Positions 25,556 through 35,500 of a DNA stretch of 64,000 bases are shown here, piece after piece. The notes beneath the pieces were generated by a model that was not told the DNA's origin, did no database searches, and saw nothing but the letters and a program-made list of their open reading frames with translations. Each line of letters opens with the position of its first letter. Within the stretch, counting starts at the first letter, position 1. The stretch comes from Rhodovulum marinum (GTDB taxonomy: Bacteria > Pseudomonadota > Alphaproteobacteria > Rhodobacterales > Rhodobacteraceae). A program made the position numbers and the translations under genes. The stretch is from contig NZ_SLXP01000001.1 in NCBI RefSeq assembly GCF_004343075.1, forward strand, positions 240,474-304,473, in the 5' to 3' direction.

Positions 25556-27265
25556 ATGTCCCTTTCCAACCTCACCCCGATTCCCGAACTCTACGTCTCG
25601 CCCGAAAGCGCGCAGAAACTGAAGGCCGAGGCCGGCGATCTGCCCAGCTGGGACCTGACGCCGCGCCAGATCTGCGACCTGGAACTGTTGATGAACGGCG
25701 GGTTCAACCCGCTCAAGGGCTTCCTGACCGAAGAGGATTACGACAGCGTCGTCGAAACCATGCGGCTGGCCGACGGCACGCTGTGGCCGATGCCGATCAC
25801 GCTGGACGTGTCCGAAGACTTCGCCGCCGGGCTGGAGCTGGGCCAGGACATCGCGCTGCGCGACCAGGAAGGGGTGATCCTGGCGATCCTGTCGGTCACC
25901 GACCGCTGGACGCCGAACAAGGCGCGCGAGGCGGAAAAGGTGTTCGGCGCCGACGACCTGGCGCACCCGGCGGTGAACTACCTGCACCATACCGCGGGCA
26001 AGGTCTACCTGGGCGGTCCCGTCACCGGCATCCAGCAGCCGGTGCATTACGATTTCCGCGCCCGCCGCGACACGCCCAACGAGCTGCGCGCCTATTTCCG
26101 CAAGCTGGGCTGGCGCCGGATCGTCGCGTTCCAGACCCGCAACCCGCTGCACCGCGCGCACCAGGAACTGACCTTCCGCGCCGCGCGCGAGGCGCAGGCC
26201 AACCTGCTGATCCACCCGGTCGTCGGCATGACGAAACCGGGCGATGTCGACCATTTCACCCGCGTGCGCTGCTACGAGGCGGTGCTGGACAAGTACCCCC
26301 AGGCCACCACCACGATGAGCCTGCTGAACCTGGCCATGCGCATGGCCGGCCCGCGCGAGGCGGTCTGGCACGGCCTGATCCGCAAGAACCACGGCTGCAC
26401 CCATTTCATCGTCGGGCGCGACCATGCGGGCCCCGGCAAGAATTCGGCGGGCGAGGATTTCTACGGCCCCTATGACGCGCAAGAGCTGTTCCGCGAATAC
26501 GAATCCGAGATCGGCCTGGAAATGGTCGACTTCAAGCACATGGTCTACGTCCAGGAACGCGCGCAATACGAACCCGCCGACGAGATCGAAGAGGGCCTGA
26601 CGGTGCTGAACATCTCGGGCACCGAACTGCGCCGCCGCCTGGCCGAGGGGCTGGAAATCCCCGACTGGTTCTCCTTCCCCGAGGTGGTGAACGAGCTGCG
26701 GAAGACCCGCCCGCCGCGTTCGCAACAGGGGTTCACGGTGTTCTTCACCGGGCTGTCGGGGTCGGGCAAGTCGACCATCGCCAACGCGCTGATGGTCAAG
26801 CTGATGGAGATGGGCGGGCGCCCGGTCACGCTTCTGGATGGCGACGTGGTCAGGAAACACCTGTCCTCGGAACTGGGCTTTTCCAAGGAACACCGCGACA
26901 TCAACATCCGCCGCATCGGCTATGTCGCCAGCGAGATCACCAAGAACGGCGGCATCGCGATCTGCGCCCCGATCGCGCCCTATACCGCGACCCGGCGCGC
27001 GGTGCGCGAGATGATCGAATCCTACGGCGCCTTCTGCGAGGTGCATGTCGCCACGCCCCTGGAAGAATGCGAACGGCGCGACCGCAAGGGCCTCTACAGG
27101 CTGGCACGCGAGGGCAAGATCAAGGAATTCACCGGGATCTCCGACCCCTACGAGGCCCCCGACGCGCCCGAACTCCGCGTCGACACCACCGGGATCGACG
27201 TGGACAACTGCGCCCACCAGGTGATCCTCAAGCTCGAACAGATGGGGCTGATCGCGGGCAACTGA
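25556..27265 (+). CDS. bifunctional sulfate adenylyltransferase / APS kinase
   Basis: 569 residues. The N-terminal ATP sulfurylase has QTRNPLHRAH (193-202) and GRDHAGPGK (287-295). The C-terminal APS kinase has Walker A GLSGSGKST (399-407) and the typical CAPIAPY. The fusion turns sulfate plus ATP into PAPS for assimilation. The 202 bp between trxB and the start hold a possible promoter (TTGAAT, 17 bp, TTATGG) but no riboswitch I can recognise. Confidence 0.95.
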   Translation: MSLSNLTPIPELYVSPESAQKLKAEAGDLPSWDLTPRQICDLELLMNGGFNPLKGFLTEEDYDSVVETMRLADGTLWPMPITLDVSEDFAAGLELGQDIALRDQEGVILAILSVTDRWTPNKAREAEKVFGADDLAHPAVNYLHHTAGKVYLGGPVTGIQQPVHYDFRARRDTPNELRAYFRKLGWRRIVAFQTRNPLHRAHQELTFRAAREAQANLLIHPVVGMTKPGDVDHFTRVRCYEAVLDKYPQATTTMSLLNLAMRMAGPREAVWHGLIRKNHGCTHFIVGRDHAGPGKNSAGEDFYGPYDAQELFREYESEIGLEMVDFKHMVYVQERAQYEPADEIEEGLTVLNISGTELRRRLAEGLEIPDWFSFPEVVNELRKTRPPRSQQGFTVFFTGLSGSGKSTIANALMVKLMEMGGRPVTLLDGDVVRKHLSSELGFSKEHRDINIRRIGYVASEITKNGGIAICAPIAPYTATRRAVREMIESYGAFCEVHVATPLEECERRDRKGLYRLAREGKIKEFTGISDPYEAPDAPELRVDTTGIDVDNCAHQVILKLEQMGLIAGN

Positions 27266-27295
27266 CCCGCCCCCCGTCCCGGGCAAAGCCGCACC

Positions 27296-27319
27296 CTTCT
27301 TCTGGCCGGAAATATCCCC
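27296..27319. repeat. dispersed repeat CTTCTTCTGGCC copy 1
   Basis: The complement of this 24-bp string, starting GGGGATATTTCCGGCC, matches the copy at 31395-31417 at all but one position. Both lie just after a stop codon. A GC-rich hairpin (GGGGGCG-GGAG-CGCCCCC) follows in the same intergenic region. It may be part of a terminator-linked repeat family. Confidence 0.55.
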
Positions 27320-27421
27320 GCCGGAGGCCCGCGCCCGGCACCGCCGGGCGCGCCACGCCCAACGCCGGGCAAGCGGGGCAAAGCCCCGCGCGGCCCGGGG
27401 GCGGGAGCGCCCCCGCCCGGC

Positions 27422-27649
27422 TCAGTGCACGTTGACCGGGGCCAGGTCGTTCTGGCGGGCCAGCACGAAGGCCAGCTTGCGGTCGCGCACCAGCGCCAGC
27501 CGTTCGCCGCTGGCGTCGTGCACCGCATACAGCTCGTCCAGCCCCTGCGCCTCGCGCTGCACCTCCTCGGGCAGGTCGGCCACCTTGACCGGCCGCACAT
27601 AGACGATGCGCTCGCCGCCCTCGGGCAGGAATTCGTATTTCGTGTCCAT
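27422..27649 (-). CDS. DUF1150 protein
   Basis: 75 residues with the DUF1150 pattern: EFLPEGGERIVYVRPVKVAD and LYAVHDASGERLALV...RKLAFVLARQNDL. This domain usually follows an Hsp20 gene in alphaproteobacteria, as here (20 bp downstream). A part in the heat-shock response is inferred from this linkage. No catalytic residues. Confidence 0.8.
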   Translation of the reverse strand: MDTKYEFLPEGGERIVYVRPVKVADLPEEVQREAQGLDELYAVHDASGERLALVRDRKLAFVLARQNDLAPVNVH

Positions 27650-27669
27650 GACTGCTCCCTTCCTTGCGA

Positions 27670-28083
27670 TTACGCCCGCTCGATCCGGATCGTCTGCACC
27701 ACGCTTTCGGGCACCGCGCGCTGCAAATCCACGTGCAACAGGCCGTTTTCCATCGTGGCGCCCGACACCTCGACGCCATCGGCCAGCACGAAGCTGCGCT
27801 GGAACTGGCGCGCGGCGATGCCGCGGTGCAGGAACACCCGGTCGGCGCCGTCCTCGGCCTGGCGGCCGCGGATCACCAGCTGCCGGTCCTCGACGGTGAT
27901 CGCGAGATCCTCCTCGCGAAACCCCGCCACCGCCAGCGTGATGCGATAGCCGGTTTCCGAGGTCTGCTCGATGTTGAAGGGCGGATAGCCCTCGTTGCCG
28001 GACTTGGCGGTCCGCTCCACGAGGCGTTCGAGCTGCTCGAACCCCAACAGGAAGGGATGCGAGCCGAGGGTCAGTTTCGACAT
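27670..28083 (-). CDS. small heat-shock protein, Hsp20/IbpA type
   Basis: 137 residues, the size of IbpA. The alpha-crystallin domain runs from about residue 36 to 130 (PPFNIEQTSETGYRITLAVA, IRGRQAEDGADRVFLHRGIA). It is an ATP-independent holdase that binds unfolding proteins. The C-terminal I-x-I anchor is visible as IRI near the end. A sigma-32-like promoter lies upstream. Confidence 0.93.
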   Translation of the reverse strand: MSKLTLGSHPFLLGFEQLERLVERTAKSGNEGYPPFNIEQTSETGYRITLAVAGFREEDLAITVEDRQLVIRGRQAEDGADRVFLHRGIAARQFQRSFVLADGVEVSGATMENGLLHVDLQRAVPESVVQTIRIERA

Positions 28084-28147
28084 ATGGGCAAGTCCTTGAA
28101 CAAGCGACCTGGAAGACAGGGGCCCCGCCTCCGCGGCGGCCCCGGGC

Positions 28148-28179
28148 AAATATGGGGCCGGCCCGGACCCGCCGCAAGA
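28148..28179 (-). promoter_or_regulatory. sigma-32-type heat-shock promoter of hsp20
   Basis: On the minus strand CTTGCG, 15 bp, CCCCATATTT fits the RpoH consensus (CTTGAA, 11-16 bp, CCCCATNT). It would start transcription about 57 nt before the hsp20 ATG. The leader is GC-rich and could fold, so thermosensing cannot be excluded. Confidence 0.6.
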
Positions 28180-28254
28180 CCGGCTTCCCGACCTGCTGCA
28201 AAAGCAGTATCTTAACCTTTCAGGGAAATGCCGCGACTCACCCCGGGGAGGCCG

Positions 28255-28473
28255 ATGAACATCGCCAGCGAGATGAACTCCGAAGAAGTGTTGCGCGTGA
28301 AGCTCGAGGTGCTGCGCCGCGAGCATCGCGATCTGGACGATGCGATCCGGGCGCTGCAGGACCGCGGCACCGGCGATTCCCTTACGCTGATGCGCCTGAA
28401 AAAGCAGAAACTCGCGCTCAAGGACCAGATCGCCCTGATCGAGGATCAGCTGACCCCCGACATCATTGCGTAA
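28255..28473 (+). CDS. DUF465 (YdcH-like) small protein
   Basis: 72 residues, nearly all helical: VLRVKLEVLRREHRDLDDAI and LTLMRLKKQKLALKDQIALI are the DUF465 coiled-coil signature. Start chosen at the ATG after GGGGAGGCCG; an in-frame start 9 codons earlier lacks a site. It precedes purE. Function of the family is unknown. Confidence 0.8.
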   Translation: MNIASEMNSEEVLRVKLEVLRREHRDLDDAIRALQDRGTGDSLTLMRLKKQKLALKDQIALIEDQLTPDIIA

Positions 28474-28519
28474 GCCCGCCGCGTGGCTATAGTGCGCCCT
28501 CGCAATTCGAGAGGGCGCA

Positions 28520-29008
28520 ATGGCGGACGTGAAAGTGGGCATCATCATGGGCAGCCAGTCGGACTGGCCCACCATGAAGGAAGCGGCCGATATCCTGGAC
28601 GCGCTGCAGGTGCCCTACGAGGCGCGCATCGTGTCCGCCCATCGCACCCCTGACCGGCTGTGGGAGTATGGCAAGAGTGCCGTCGGCCGCGGCCTGCAGG
28701 TCATCATCGCGGGGGCGGGCGGGGCCGCGCATCTGCCCGGCATGATGGCGTCGAAGACGCGCGTGCCGGTGATCGGCGTGCCGGTCCAGACCCGCGCGCT
28801 GTCCGGCGTCGACAGCCTGTATTCCATCGTGCAGATGCCGCGCGGTTTCCCGGTCGCCACCATGGCCATCGGGGCGGCGGGCGCGGCCAATGCCGGGCTG
28901 ATGGCGGCGCAGATCCTCGCGCTGAACGATCCGGGCCTTGCCGAACGTCTCGACCGCTGGCGCGCCGATCTGTCCGCCTCGATCCCCGAGGAGCCCCGCG
29001 ATGACTGA
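28520..29008 (+). CDS. purE: N5-carboxyaminoimidazole ribonucleotide mutase
   Basis: 162 residues of class I Pur[41 protein letters not shown] and VQTRALSG form the active site that converts N5-CAIR to CAIR in purine synthesis. It overlaps purK by 8 bp, so the two are co-translated. Size matches bacterial PurE. Confidence 0.95.
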   Translation: MADVKVGIIMGSQSDWPTMKEAADILDALQVPYEARIVSAHRTPDRLWEYGKSAVGRGLQVIIAGAGGAAHLPGMMASKTRVPVIGVPVQTRALSGVDSLYSIVQMPRGFPVATMAIGAAGAANAGLMAAQILALNDPGLAERLDRWRADLSASIPEEPRDD

Positions 29009-30080
29009 GCCGCTCGCCCCCGGCGCCACCATCGGCATCCTGGGCGGCGGCCAGCTGGGCCGGATGCTGTCGGTCGCGGCCGCGCGCCTGGGCTTCACCA
29101 CCCATATCTACGAACCGGGCGCCGAACCGCCCGCGGGCCAGGTCGCCCACCGGGTGACGACCGCACCTTACGAGGACGTGCAGGCGCTGGCCGGTTTCGC
29201 GGCAGCGGTCGATGTGGTCACCTATGAATTCGAGAACATCCCCACCGCCGCGCTGGACGCGATCGAGGCGGTCGTGCCGATCCGCCCCAACCGCCGCACG
29301 CTGGCCGTCAGCCAGGACCGCCTGACCGAAAAGGCCTTCATCTCCGAGCTGGGCCTGAAGACCGCCCCCTTCGCCGCCGTCGATGACGCGGTCGACCTGG
29401 CCGAAGCGATGGAGGAGATCGGCCTGCCCGCCATCCTCAAGACCCGCCGCTTCGGCTATGACGGCAAGGGCCAGGCGCGGATCGACCGCCCCGAGGACGC
29501 CCCCGCCGCGCTGGCGGCGATGGCGGGCGCCCCGGCGATCTACGAGGGGTTCGTGGCGTTCAGCCAGGAAATCTCGGTGATCGCCGCGCGCGGGGTGTCG
29601 GGCGAGGTCGCCTGCTACGATCCCGGCGCGAATGTCCACCGCGACGGCATCCTGCGCACCACCACCGTGCCCGCGCCGTTGTCGACCGCGCAACGCACCG
29701 ATGCCGTTCTGCTGGCCGGGCGCATCCTGAACGCGCTGGATTACGTGGGCGTGATGGGGGTGGAACTGTTCGTCACGCCCGGCGGCCTGTTGGTGAACGA
29801 GATCGCGCCCCGCGTGCACAATTCCGGCCACTGGACCCAGAACGGCTGTGTCATCGACCAGTTCGAACAGCATATCCGCGCCGTCGCGGGCTGGCCGCTG
29901 GGCGACGGGACGCGCCATTCCGATGTCGAGATGCAGAACCTGATCGGCGCGGACATGGACAAGGTGCCCGCGCTGGCCCGCGACCCGGCGGTGGCGCTGC
30001 ACCTCTATGGCAAGGCCGAAACGCGGGCCGGGCGCAAGATGGGGCACGCGAACCGCCGCCTCGGCCCCGCCTCAGCGTAA
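29001..30080 (+). CDS. purK: N5-carboxyaminoimidazole ribonucleotide synthase
   Basis: 359 residues with ATP-grasp architecture. The N-terminal [12 protein letters not shown], the ATP-grasp [10 protein letters not shown] loop and the end [14 protein letters not shown] fit PurK, which carboxylates AIR with bicarbonate and ATP. Start chosen at the ATG overlapping purE. Its stop overlaps the convergent lipase gene end by 9 bp. Confidence 0.95.
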   Translation: MTEPLAPGATIGILGGGQLGRMLSVAAARLGFTTHIYEPGAEPPAGQVAHRVTTAPYEDVQALAGFAAAVDVVTYEFENIPTAALDAIEAVVPIRPNRRTLAVSQDRLTEKAFISELGLKTAPFAAVDDAVDLAEAMEEIGLPAILKTRRFGYDGKGQARIDRPEDAPAALAAMAGAPAIYEGFVAFSQEISVIAARGVSGEVACYDPGANVHRDGILRTTTVPAPLSTAQRTDAVLLAGRILNALDYVGVMGVELFVTPGGLLVNEIAPRVHNSGHWTQNGCVIDQFEQHIRAVAGWPLGDGTRHSDVEMQNLIGADMDKVPALARDPAVALHLYGKAETRAGRKMGHANRRLGPASA

Positions 30081-30794
30081 CAGCCGGCCCAGCGCGTCGG
30101 TCCACCCCAGGCCGGGCCGGAACGCCCCCGTGCGCAGGAAGGCCAGCGTCTGCGCGATCACGCGCGGATCGTTCATCATGAAGGTATGCGTGACCGGCAG
30201 CGTCAGATGCGCCGCCATCCCCGCCACCCGGGTCGAGGCGACCGAGACCTTGCCGTCGTCCGGCCCCGGGATCAGCGCGGAATAGACCGGATTCAGGCTG
30301 CGGCTGCCGGCGATCACGCCCAGCGGGAAATCGACCGGGCCCAGGGAATTGGGCACGCTGCGCGGCCCGGTGCCCAGTTGCAGCCCCGCCGGGCCGTTGA
30401 TCCATTCGAAGGGGCGCAGATCGCCCAGCGCATCGACCAGTTCGGACCCGGAATTGGGCGGGGCCAGCATCACCACGCGGCCCAGGTTGGCGGGGCGGTG
30501 TCCGGCCAGCCACAGCCGCAACAGGATGCCGCCCATCGAATGGGTCACCACATGCACCCGCGCCACCGGCCCGCAACCGGCAAAGGCGCGCGGCACCACG
30601 TCCGCCAGGTCCTCGATCGGCGCCTCGGTCGACGGGTAGCCCGCGTTCACCACGCGAAAGCCGTGATGGGCCAGCGCCTGTTCCATCAGCAGCAGCGAAC
30701 CGGGACCGCGCGCCAACCCGTGCAACAGCACGACGCAATCGGCCCGGGCGGGCGCGGCAAGGACGACCAGCAGGACAAGGCCAAGGCGCAGCAT
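30072..30794 (-). CDS. secreted alpha/beta-hydrolase (lipase-like)
   Basis: 240 residues with a signal peptide ([18 protein letters not shown]). The nucleophile elbow THSMGG (S86), an oxyanion HGLARGP region, a candidate acidic residue in GPDDGKVSV and a histidine in VTHTFMMND form a plausible triad. It is a PGAP1/lipase-class esterase; natural substrate unknown. Confidence 0.8.
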   Translation of the reverse strand: MLRLGLVLLVVLAAPARADCVVLLHGLARGPGSLLLMEQALAHHGFRVVNAGYPSTEAPIEDLADVVPRAFAGCGPVARVHVVTHSMGGILLRLWLAGHRPANLGRVVMLAPPNSGSELVDALGDLRPFEWINGPAGLQLGTGPRSVPNSLGPVDFPLGVIAGSRSLNPVYSALIPGPDDGKVSVASTRVAGMAAHLTLPVTHTFMMNDPRVIAQTLAFLRTGAFRPGLGWTDALGRLLR

Positions 30795-30872
30795 GGGGCG
30801 AGCCTAGGCGCTGGCGGTCCCGGAGGCGAGGGGGCGCTTGCGCACGCGGCGCGCCAAGGGCAGTCTCGCCGC

Positions 30873-31319
30873 ATGACCACGCCCCCGCCCCGCCTCGCCG
30901 TCCGCGCCCTGATCCTGCACGAGAACCGCCTGCTGCTGGTGAACGCCTGGCCGGACGGGATCAGCGACCTGTGGTGCGCGCCGGGCGGCGGGGTGGACCC
31001 CGGCACCTCGCTGCCCGAGAACCTGGCCCGCGAAGTGCACGAGGAAACCGGGCTGACCGTCGATGTCGGCGCGCCCTGCCTGGTGAACGAGTTCCACGAC
31101 CCCGGCCGGCCCTTTCACCAGGTGGACATCTACTTCCGCTGCACGATCCGGCAGGGCCGTCTGGACGCGGCCTGGCGCGACCCCGAAGGCGTCGTCACCG
31201 AGCGGCGGTTCTTCGCCCGCGACGAGATGGCGGCGATCCGGTTCAAACCCGACAGCCTGCCCGACGCCGCCTGGGGCATGGGCCTGCTCTACGACCCGCT
31301 GGAACCGCTGGTGCGCTGA
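30873..31319 (+). CDS. NUDIX hydrolase
   Basis: 148 residues. The Nudix box is GVDPGTSLPENLAREVHEETGL; the first glutamate of the consensus G-x5-E is replaced by Thr, while the REV-EE-G core is intact. Members hydrolyse nucleoside diphosphates linked to another moiety. Start chosen at the ATG that gives the usual short strand before LILHENRLLLV. Confidence 0.82.
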   Translation: MTTPPPRLAVRALILHENRLLLVNAWPDGISDLWCAPGGGVDPGTSLPENLAREVHEETGLTVDVGAPCLVNEFHDPGRPFHQVDIYFRCTIRQGRLDAAWRDPEGVVTERRFFARDEMAAIRFKPDSLPDAAWGMGLLYDPLEPLVR

Positions 31320-31394
31320 CGCAACGGGCAAGGCCCGGTTTCGAAGGCCGGGTCAAGGGGGGGGGCGCTGCCCCCCGTCCTTCGGACTCCCCCC

Positions 31395-31417
31395 GGGATA
31401 TTTGCGGCCAGAAGAAG
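31395..31417. repeat. dispersed repeat GGGATATTT copy 2
   Basis: GGGATATTTGCGGCCAG then AAGAAG matches the complement of the copy near 27296 with one mismatch. It follows a hairpin (GGGGGGCGCTGCCCCCC) 75 bp after the NUDIX stop and precedes the twin hairpin. Confidence 0.55.
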
Positions 31418-31457
31418 ACCAGAGGCCTCTTTTTCTTGGTCGAAATACTCCGGGGGT

Positions 31458-31504
31458 CTGGGGGCAGAGCCCCCAGCCGGTCGCCCCGGCGTCAGCCGGG
31501 GCGA
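31458..31504. repeat. twin-hairpin element, copy 1
   Basis: Hairpin 1 (CTGGGGGC-AGA-GCCCCCAG) is followed by GCCGG-like spacer bases and hairpin 2 (TCGCCCCGGC-GTCA-GCCGGGGCGA), then AACCCGA. The same order occurs near 40552, with changes that keep pairing. It lies between the convergent NUDIX and GNAT genes and may act as a terminator. Confidence 0.6.
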
Positions 31505-31529
31505 AACCCGATCGCCGCACCGGCACCGA

Positions 31530-32000
31530 TCACGCCCCGAACGCATCCGCATAGAGAAGCCGCGCCACGGGCGGGGCGCCCGTGGGGTCGGACTCGTAAA
31601 GTGCTGTGTATTCCGGCGGATAAGGCGAAATCAGCCGCCCCGCGCGGCCCACCGAGAAGCCGAAGCGCCCGTAATAGCCGGGCTCGCCCAGCACCACGAC
31701 CGGCGCCGCGGCCACCTCGAGCGCAGCGTGGATCAGCCGGCCGCCCAACCCCAGCCCCTGCGAGGCGGGCGCGACGGCCACGGGGGCCAATGCCAGCCAG
31801 CCCGCGGGTTCGATCATGTGGACCAGCGCCAGGTAGGCGCGGATCTCCTCGGCCCCGGTCGCGATGACCATCTCGCGGGCCATCGCGCCCTCGGCGCGCA
31901 GCGCCTCGACCAGGCGCGCCTCGTCCGGGCGGCCGAAGGCCTGTTCCAGCAGCCGGGCGATGGGGCCGTAATCCGAGGCGGTGGCGGGGCGGATCGTCAT
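31530..32000 (-). CDS. GNAT N-acetyltransferase
   Basis: 156 residues. MTIRPATASDYGPIARLLEQAF starts the fold and the acetyl-CoA loop is VAPASQGLGLGGRLIHAAL. The VLGEPGYYGRFGF motif fits the YhbS/PhnO-like branch. The acceptor substrate is unknown. Confidence 0.85.
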   Translation of the reverse strand: MTIRPATASDYGPIARLLEQAFGRPDEARLVEALRAEGAMAREMVIATGAEEIRAYLALVHMIEPAGWLALAPVAVAPASQGLGLGGRLIHAALEVAAAPVVVLGEPGYYGRFGFSVGRAGRLISPYPPEYTALYESDPTGAPPVARLLYADAFGA

Positions 32001-32074
32001 GGGCCAAGCCTAGCAGCCCGCGCCGCGACCCGCCGCACCCGGATTGCCGCAGGCGGCCCCTGCCCGGCCCGGCC

Positions 32075-32545
32075 TTACGCCTCGTCGAGCTGTTCGCCCC
32101 AGAACAGGCAGACCTCCTCGCCGGCGGGCATCAGGAACTTGCGCACGATCACCACCGAGGCCGCCGCGGCGATGGGCGGCGGCACCGCCATGCCCAGGAG
32201 CAGCGCGGTCACCGCGCCGATGGTCGCCGCCTCGCCGACATTCAGCGCGTCCATCAGCTTCTTGCGGTCGGCATCCTCGCCCTGGCCGCCGCAGACCAGG
32301 TCGTAGAGCGCGCGCGACCAGCGCGCCACGATACGTTTGCCGATGTCTTTCAGGTCGTCCACCAGGCCCATGTGGCTGCTGTCGTAGTCCGGGTCCAGCG
32401 CGGGCTGGGTCGCCAGCGACGGGTCGCGCGCGAGCGCCTTTTCCTGCTTGCCCAGCATCACGTAAAGCGCCTCGTCGTCCTTCTCGGCGGCGAAGGTTTC
32501 GGCGGCCGCGATGGTCTTTTCCTCGAGTGCCGTGTCGGTGGTCAT
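32075..32545 (-). CDS. small protein with a C-terminal hydrophobic pair, partner of CHAT protease
   Basis: 156 residues. The first half is acidic and helical (TALEEKTIAAAETFAAEKDD). A VGEAATIGAVTALLLGMAVP segment and PIAAAASVVIVRKFLM at about 108-138 form a hydrophobic hairpin that could enter a membrane. It overlaps the CHAT gene by 4 bp (ATGA), so the two are produced together. In characterised CHAT systems, small partners are cleaved or act as effectors. It could be a substrate, a pore or a regulator; no family recognised. Confidence 0.7.
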   Translation of the reverse strand: MTTDTALEEKTIAAAETFAAEKDDEALYVMLGKQEKALARDPSLATQPALDPDYDSSHMGLVDDLKDIGKRIVARWSRALYDLVCGGQGEDADRKKLMDALNVGEAATIGAVTALLLGMAVPPPIAAAASVVIVRKFLMPAGEEVCLFWGEQLDEA

Positions 32546-35500
32546 GTGGTCCCCTCCTCCTTGGGTATGTGCGCCTGGGCCGGGCGGGGCGCGGCGATAC
32601 GCGCGTCGCCGCGCCCGTACAGCGTGTAGAGCAGCGCCAGCGGGTTGTTGGCGCCGTGGAATTCGCGTCGCACGGCCAGCATCGCCGCGCCCAGCGCCTC
32701 GCCCGCCAGCAGGCGGCGCAAGAGCGCGCCCGCGAAGGCATCGGCGAAGAGCGCGGTCACCGGGCATTCGGTGCCGATCACCGCGACTGCCTGGCGGTCG
32801 AGGAACACCCCGGTCAGCCCCGAGGACACCGCGGGCAAAAGGTCGGCGGACTGGCAGGTGTTCAGGAAGACCAGCGGCCGTTTCGCGTGGCGGAAGAAAT
32901 CGGCGCCGCGCAGGTCGTCCTCGCTGATCTCGGCATCGCCGGTGAAGAGGCGCGCGCCCGCCCCCGCCGCGTCCAGCCGGGTCAGGAACAGGCTCCAGGG
33001 CTTTTTCTGGTCGGCCTCAAGCGCCTCGGCAAGGCCGCGGATCTCGGCCACCACGTCGGCGCCGATCGGGGCCAGGCGCGAGGCGGCGATGCCGTGGCAG
33101 AAGAAATAGACGATCTCGGGCGGGTCGTCGCGTTCCAGCCCGTCGAGCACGTCATCGCGCCCCGCGGCGGGCAGGATCGTGGCCCCCGCCCCCGTTCCGG
33201 CCACCTGTTCCAGCGTCGCGGCATGATCGACGATCCCGGCGAACCCCTTGTCCAGCGTCGCCATGATCCGCACCGGGCCGTCCGGGGCGGGCGGCGGGCG
33301 GCGGCCCTGCGGGCGCACCAGTTCGATCCGGTAGCGCAGCCCCCACAGCCCGTCGGGGTCGGGGTCCTGCCGGCGCGGGGTCGGCTCGGCCAGGATCGCC
33401 CAGGGAAAGGCGAAGCTTTCGGCATTGGGTTCGAAGGTGACGCGCAGCGCGGCATCGTCGGGCAGCGGCGCGGCGCGCAGCATGTCGCCCAGCGTCTCGG
33501 CCGCGCCGGCATCGGCGCCGCGGCGGTCGCCGAACAGCACCCGCCAGGCGTCCTCGCCCAGCTTGCGCAGTTCCAGGCATTCCAGCCGGAAACTGGGCCC
33601 CGACAGCGCCTTGCGGCGGCTCATCTTGCCGATCACCAGTTCGGTCCAGTGGCGCCGGACACGGGCCAGCAATGCCTCGAGATCGGCGGTCAGAAGCGTG
33701 CGGCCCAGCGGCGCGGCCAGCCGTGTCTGGCCGTCGCGCCGCACGATGGCCTCGACCCCGAAGCCCAGGGGTTCGGGCCGGATATGCAGCGCCAGCGCGT
33801 CGCGATCGGCGCCCGCGGCCGGTTCGATGGGCGGCAGCACGCCCTCGGCCCGGTGCACTTGCCAACGCCCGGCCTGGAAGCGCAGTTCGACAAGGTCGAG
33901 CAGGCGCAGGTCGGCGGTGTAAAGCCGGATCGACAGCGACAGGGTGTCGGGCAGGATGGCCGGGCTGCGGAAGCGGAAGAAGGCGGGCGTGCTGTCCCTG
34001 TCGAAGGGCCAGGTCAGCGGCAAGAGGCTGTCCTCGAAGGCCAGCAGCCCGGCCGCGGGGCCCGACACGGCCACGTAGACGGTGACATCCTCGCGGTCCA
34101 CGCGCGGGTTCTGGATCGGCTGGGTGCCGCCGCCCGGAACGCCGATGCGATGCGCCCGGATCGCGATTTCCAGCGTGTGGTCGCGCGCAGGCGCCAGCGG
34201 GTCGGCCGCGGCCAGGCGGTCGGCCGCATCGACCGCGTCGCCGGGGTAGTAATGGCCGCGCAGCAGCGACAAGTCGGTTTCGCGCTGGGCCTCGGCGGGC
34301 GGGGTGTCGGCGGGCGCCTCGGGGGCGGCGGGCGCCTCGGGGGCGGGGGCGACCGCGGCGGGGAACGGGCCGGAGTCCGTGGGTTCGGCGCTTTCTTCCC
34401 GGGGGGCGCCGTCCGCGGCGGGTTCGCTTTCCTCCCAGGGGCCGCTTTCCCCGGCGGCTTCGCTTTCCTCCCATGGCAGGCTTTCCTCGCCGCCGCCGCC
34501 GTCTGCGCCCGCATCCCAGCCGCCGCCGGACGCGTCGGGGGCGCTTTCCTCCATGGGCATGGACTCGGGCGCGCCGTCCTCCCGGGCGCCGCCCTCTTCC
34601 TCGGTCGTGCTCTTGCGCGGGGTGAGGACGTCGTCCTCGGCCCCGAAGGGCACGGGCATCATGAAATCGATATTGTCGAGATCGACCGGCGGTGCGGACG
34701 TTTTCCGCGGCGGGGCGGCGCCGGCGCCGCCGATCCCCGGCGGTTCGCGCCGGCGGAGTTCGCGTTGCAGCCCGGCCAAGCCCTCGCCGGCCATCGCCTC
34801 GCGGTCGTACCGCACCCGGCCCTCAGCCAGCGCGGTCTCGATCGCGGTGCCCACCGCGGCCGGGTCGCGGGGGGCGTCGTCGCCGATGCCGAAGGCCCAG
34901 AGCGGCAGGTCGTCGGGCAGCGGGCGGGGGTCGTCCACGCCCAGATCGACCAGCCGGCCCGCGACGTCGCGCAGGCGGGCCGACAGGCGGGCGGCGGCCA
35001 TCTCGTAGGCATGGGCCGAGGTCCCGAAGAGCCAGGGCAGCGGGTCGCGCCCGACGGTGAGCGCGGCCCATGTCACCGCCAGGTCGGGCGGCGCGTCATG
35101 GGCAAGCTCGTAGACGAGTTCCGTGAGATCGGCGCCATCGGGCGCGGCGCCCCGGAACCACACCGCGAGCGTCGCGCATTCGGGAAGCGTCTCGAACAGC
35201 GCGGCAAAGGGCGTGTCCCGCGGCGCCGCCCCCAGGACGACACTGGCATGGGCCTCTGCCGGTGGGCTGTCCCGATACACCGCGATATCCGTCGACGTGC
35301 CAGTCGGAAACCGGGTGGCAAGCCCGCGGTCGAGCGGCGGAAAGTTGTCCCAGTCGATCACGCTGGCCGCGCCCTCGCCATCCGCGATGCCCGGCGGCCA
35401 GGTCGGCGAACGATAACACCATTGCTGGTCGGGGCGCATGACCGTCGCCGCCCCGATCAGCTCGGGCGGCAGCGTGCGCCAGGGCGGTGGCTGGCCGAAG

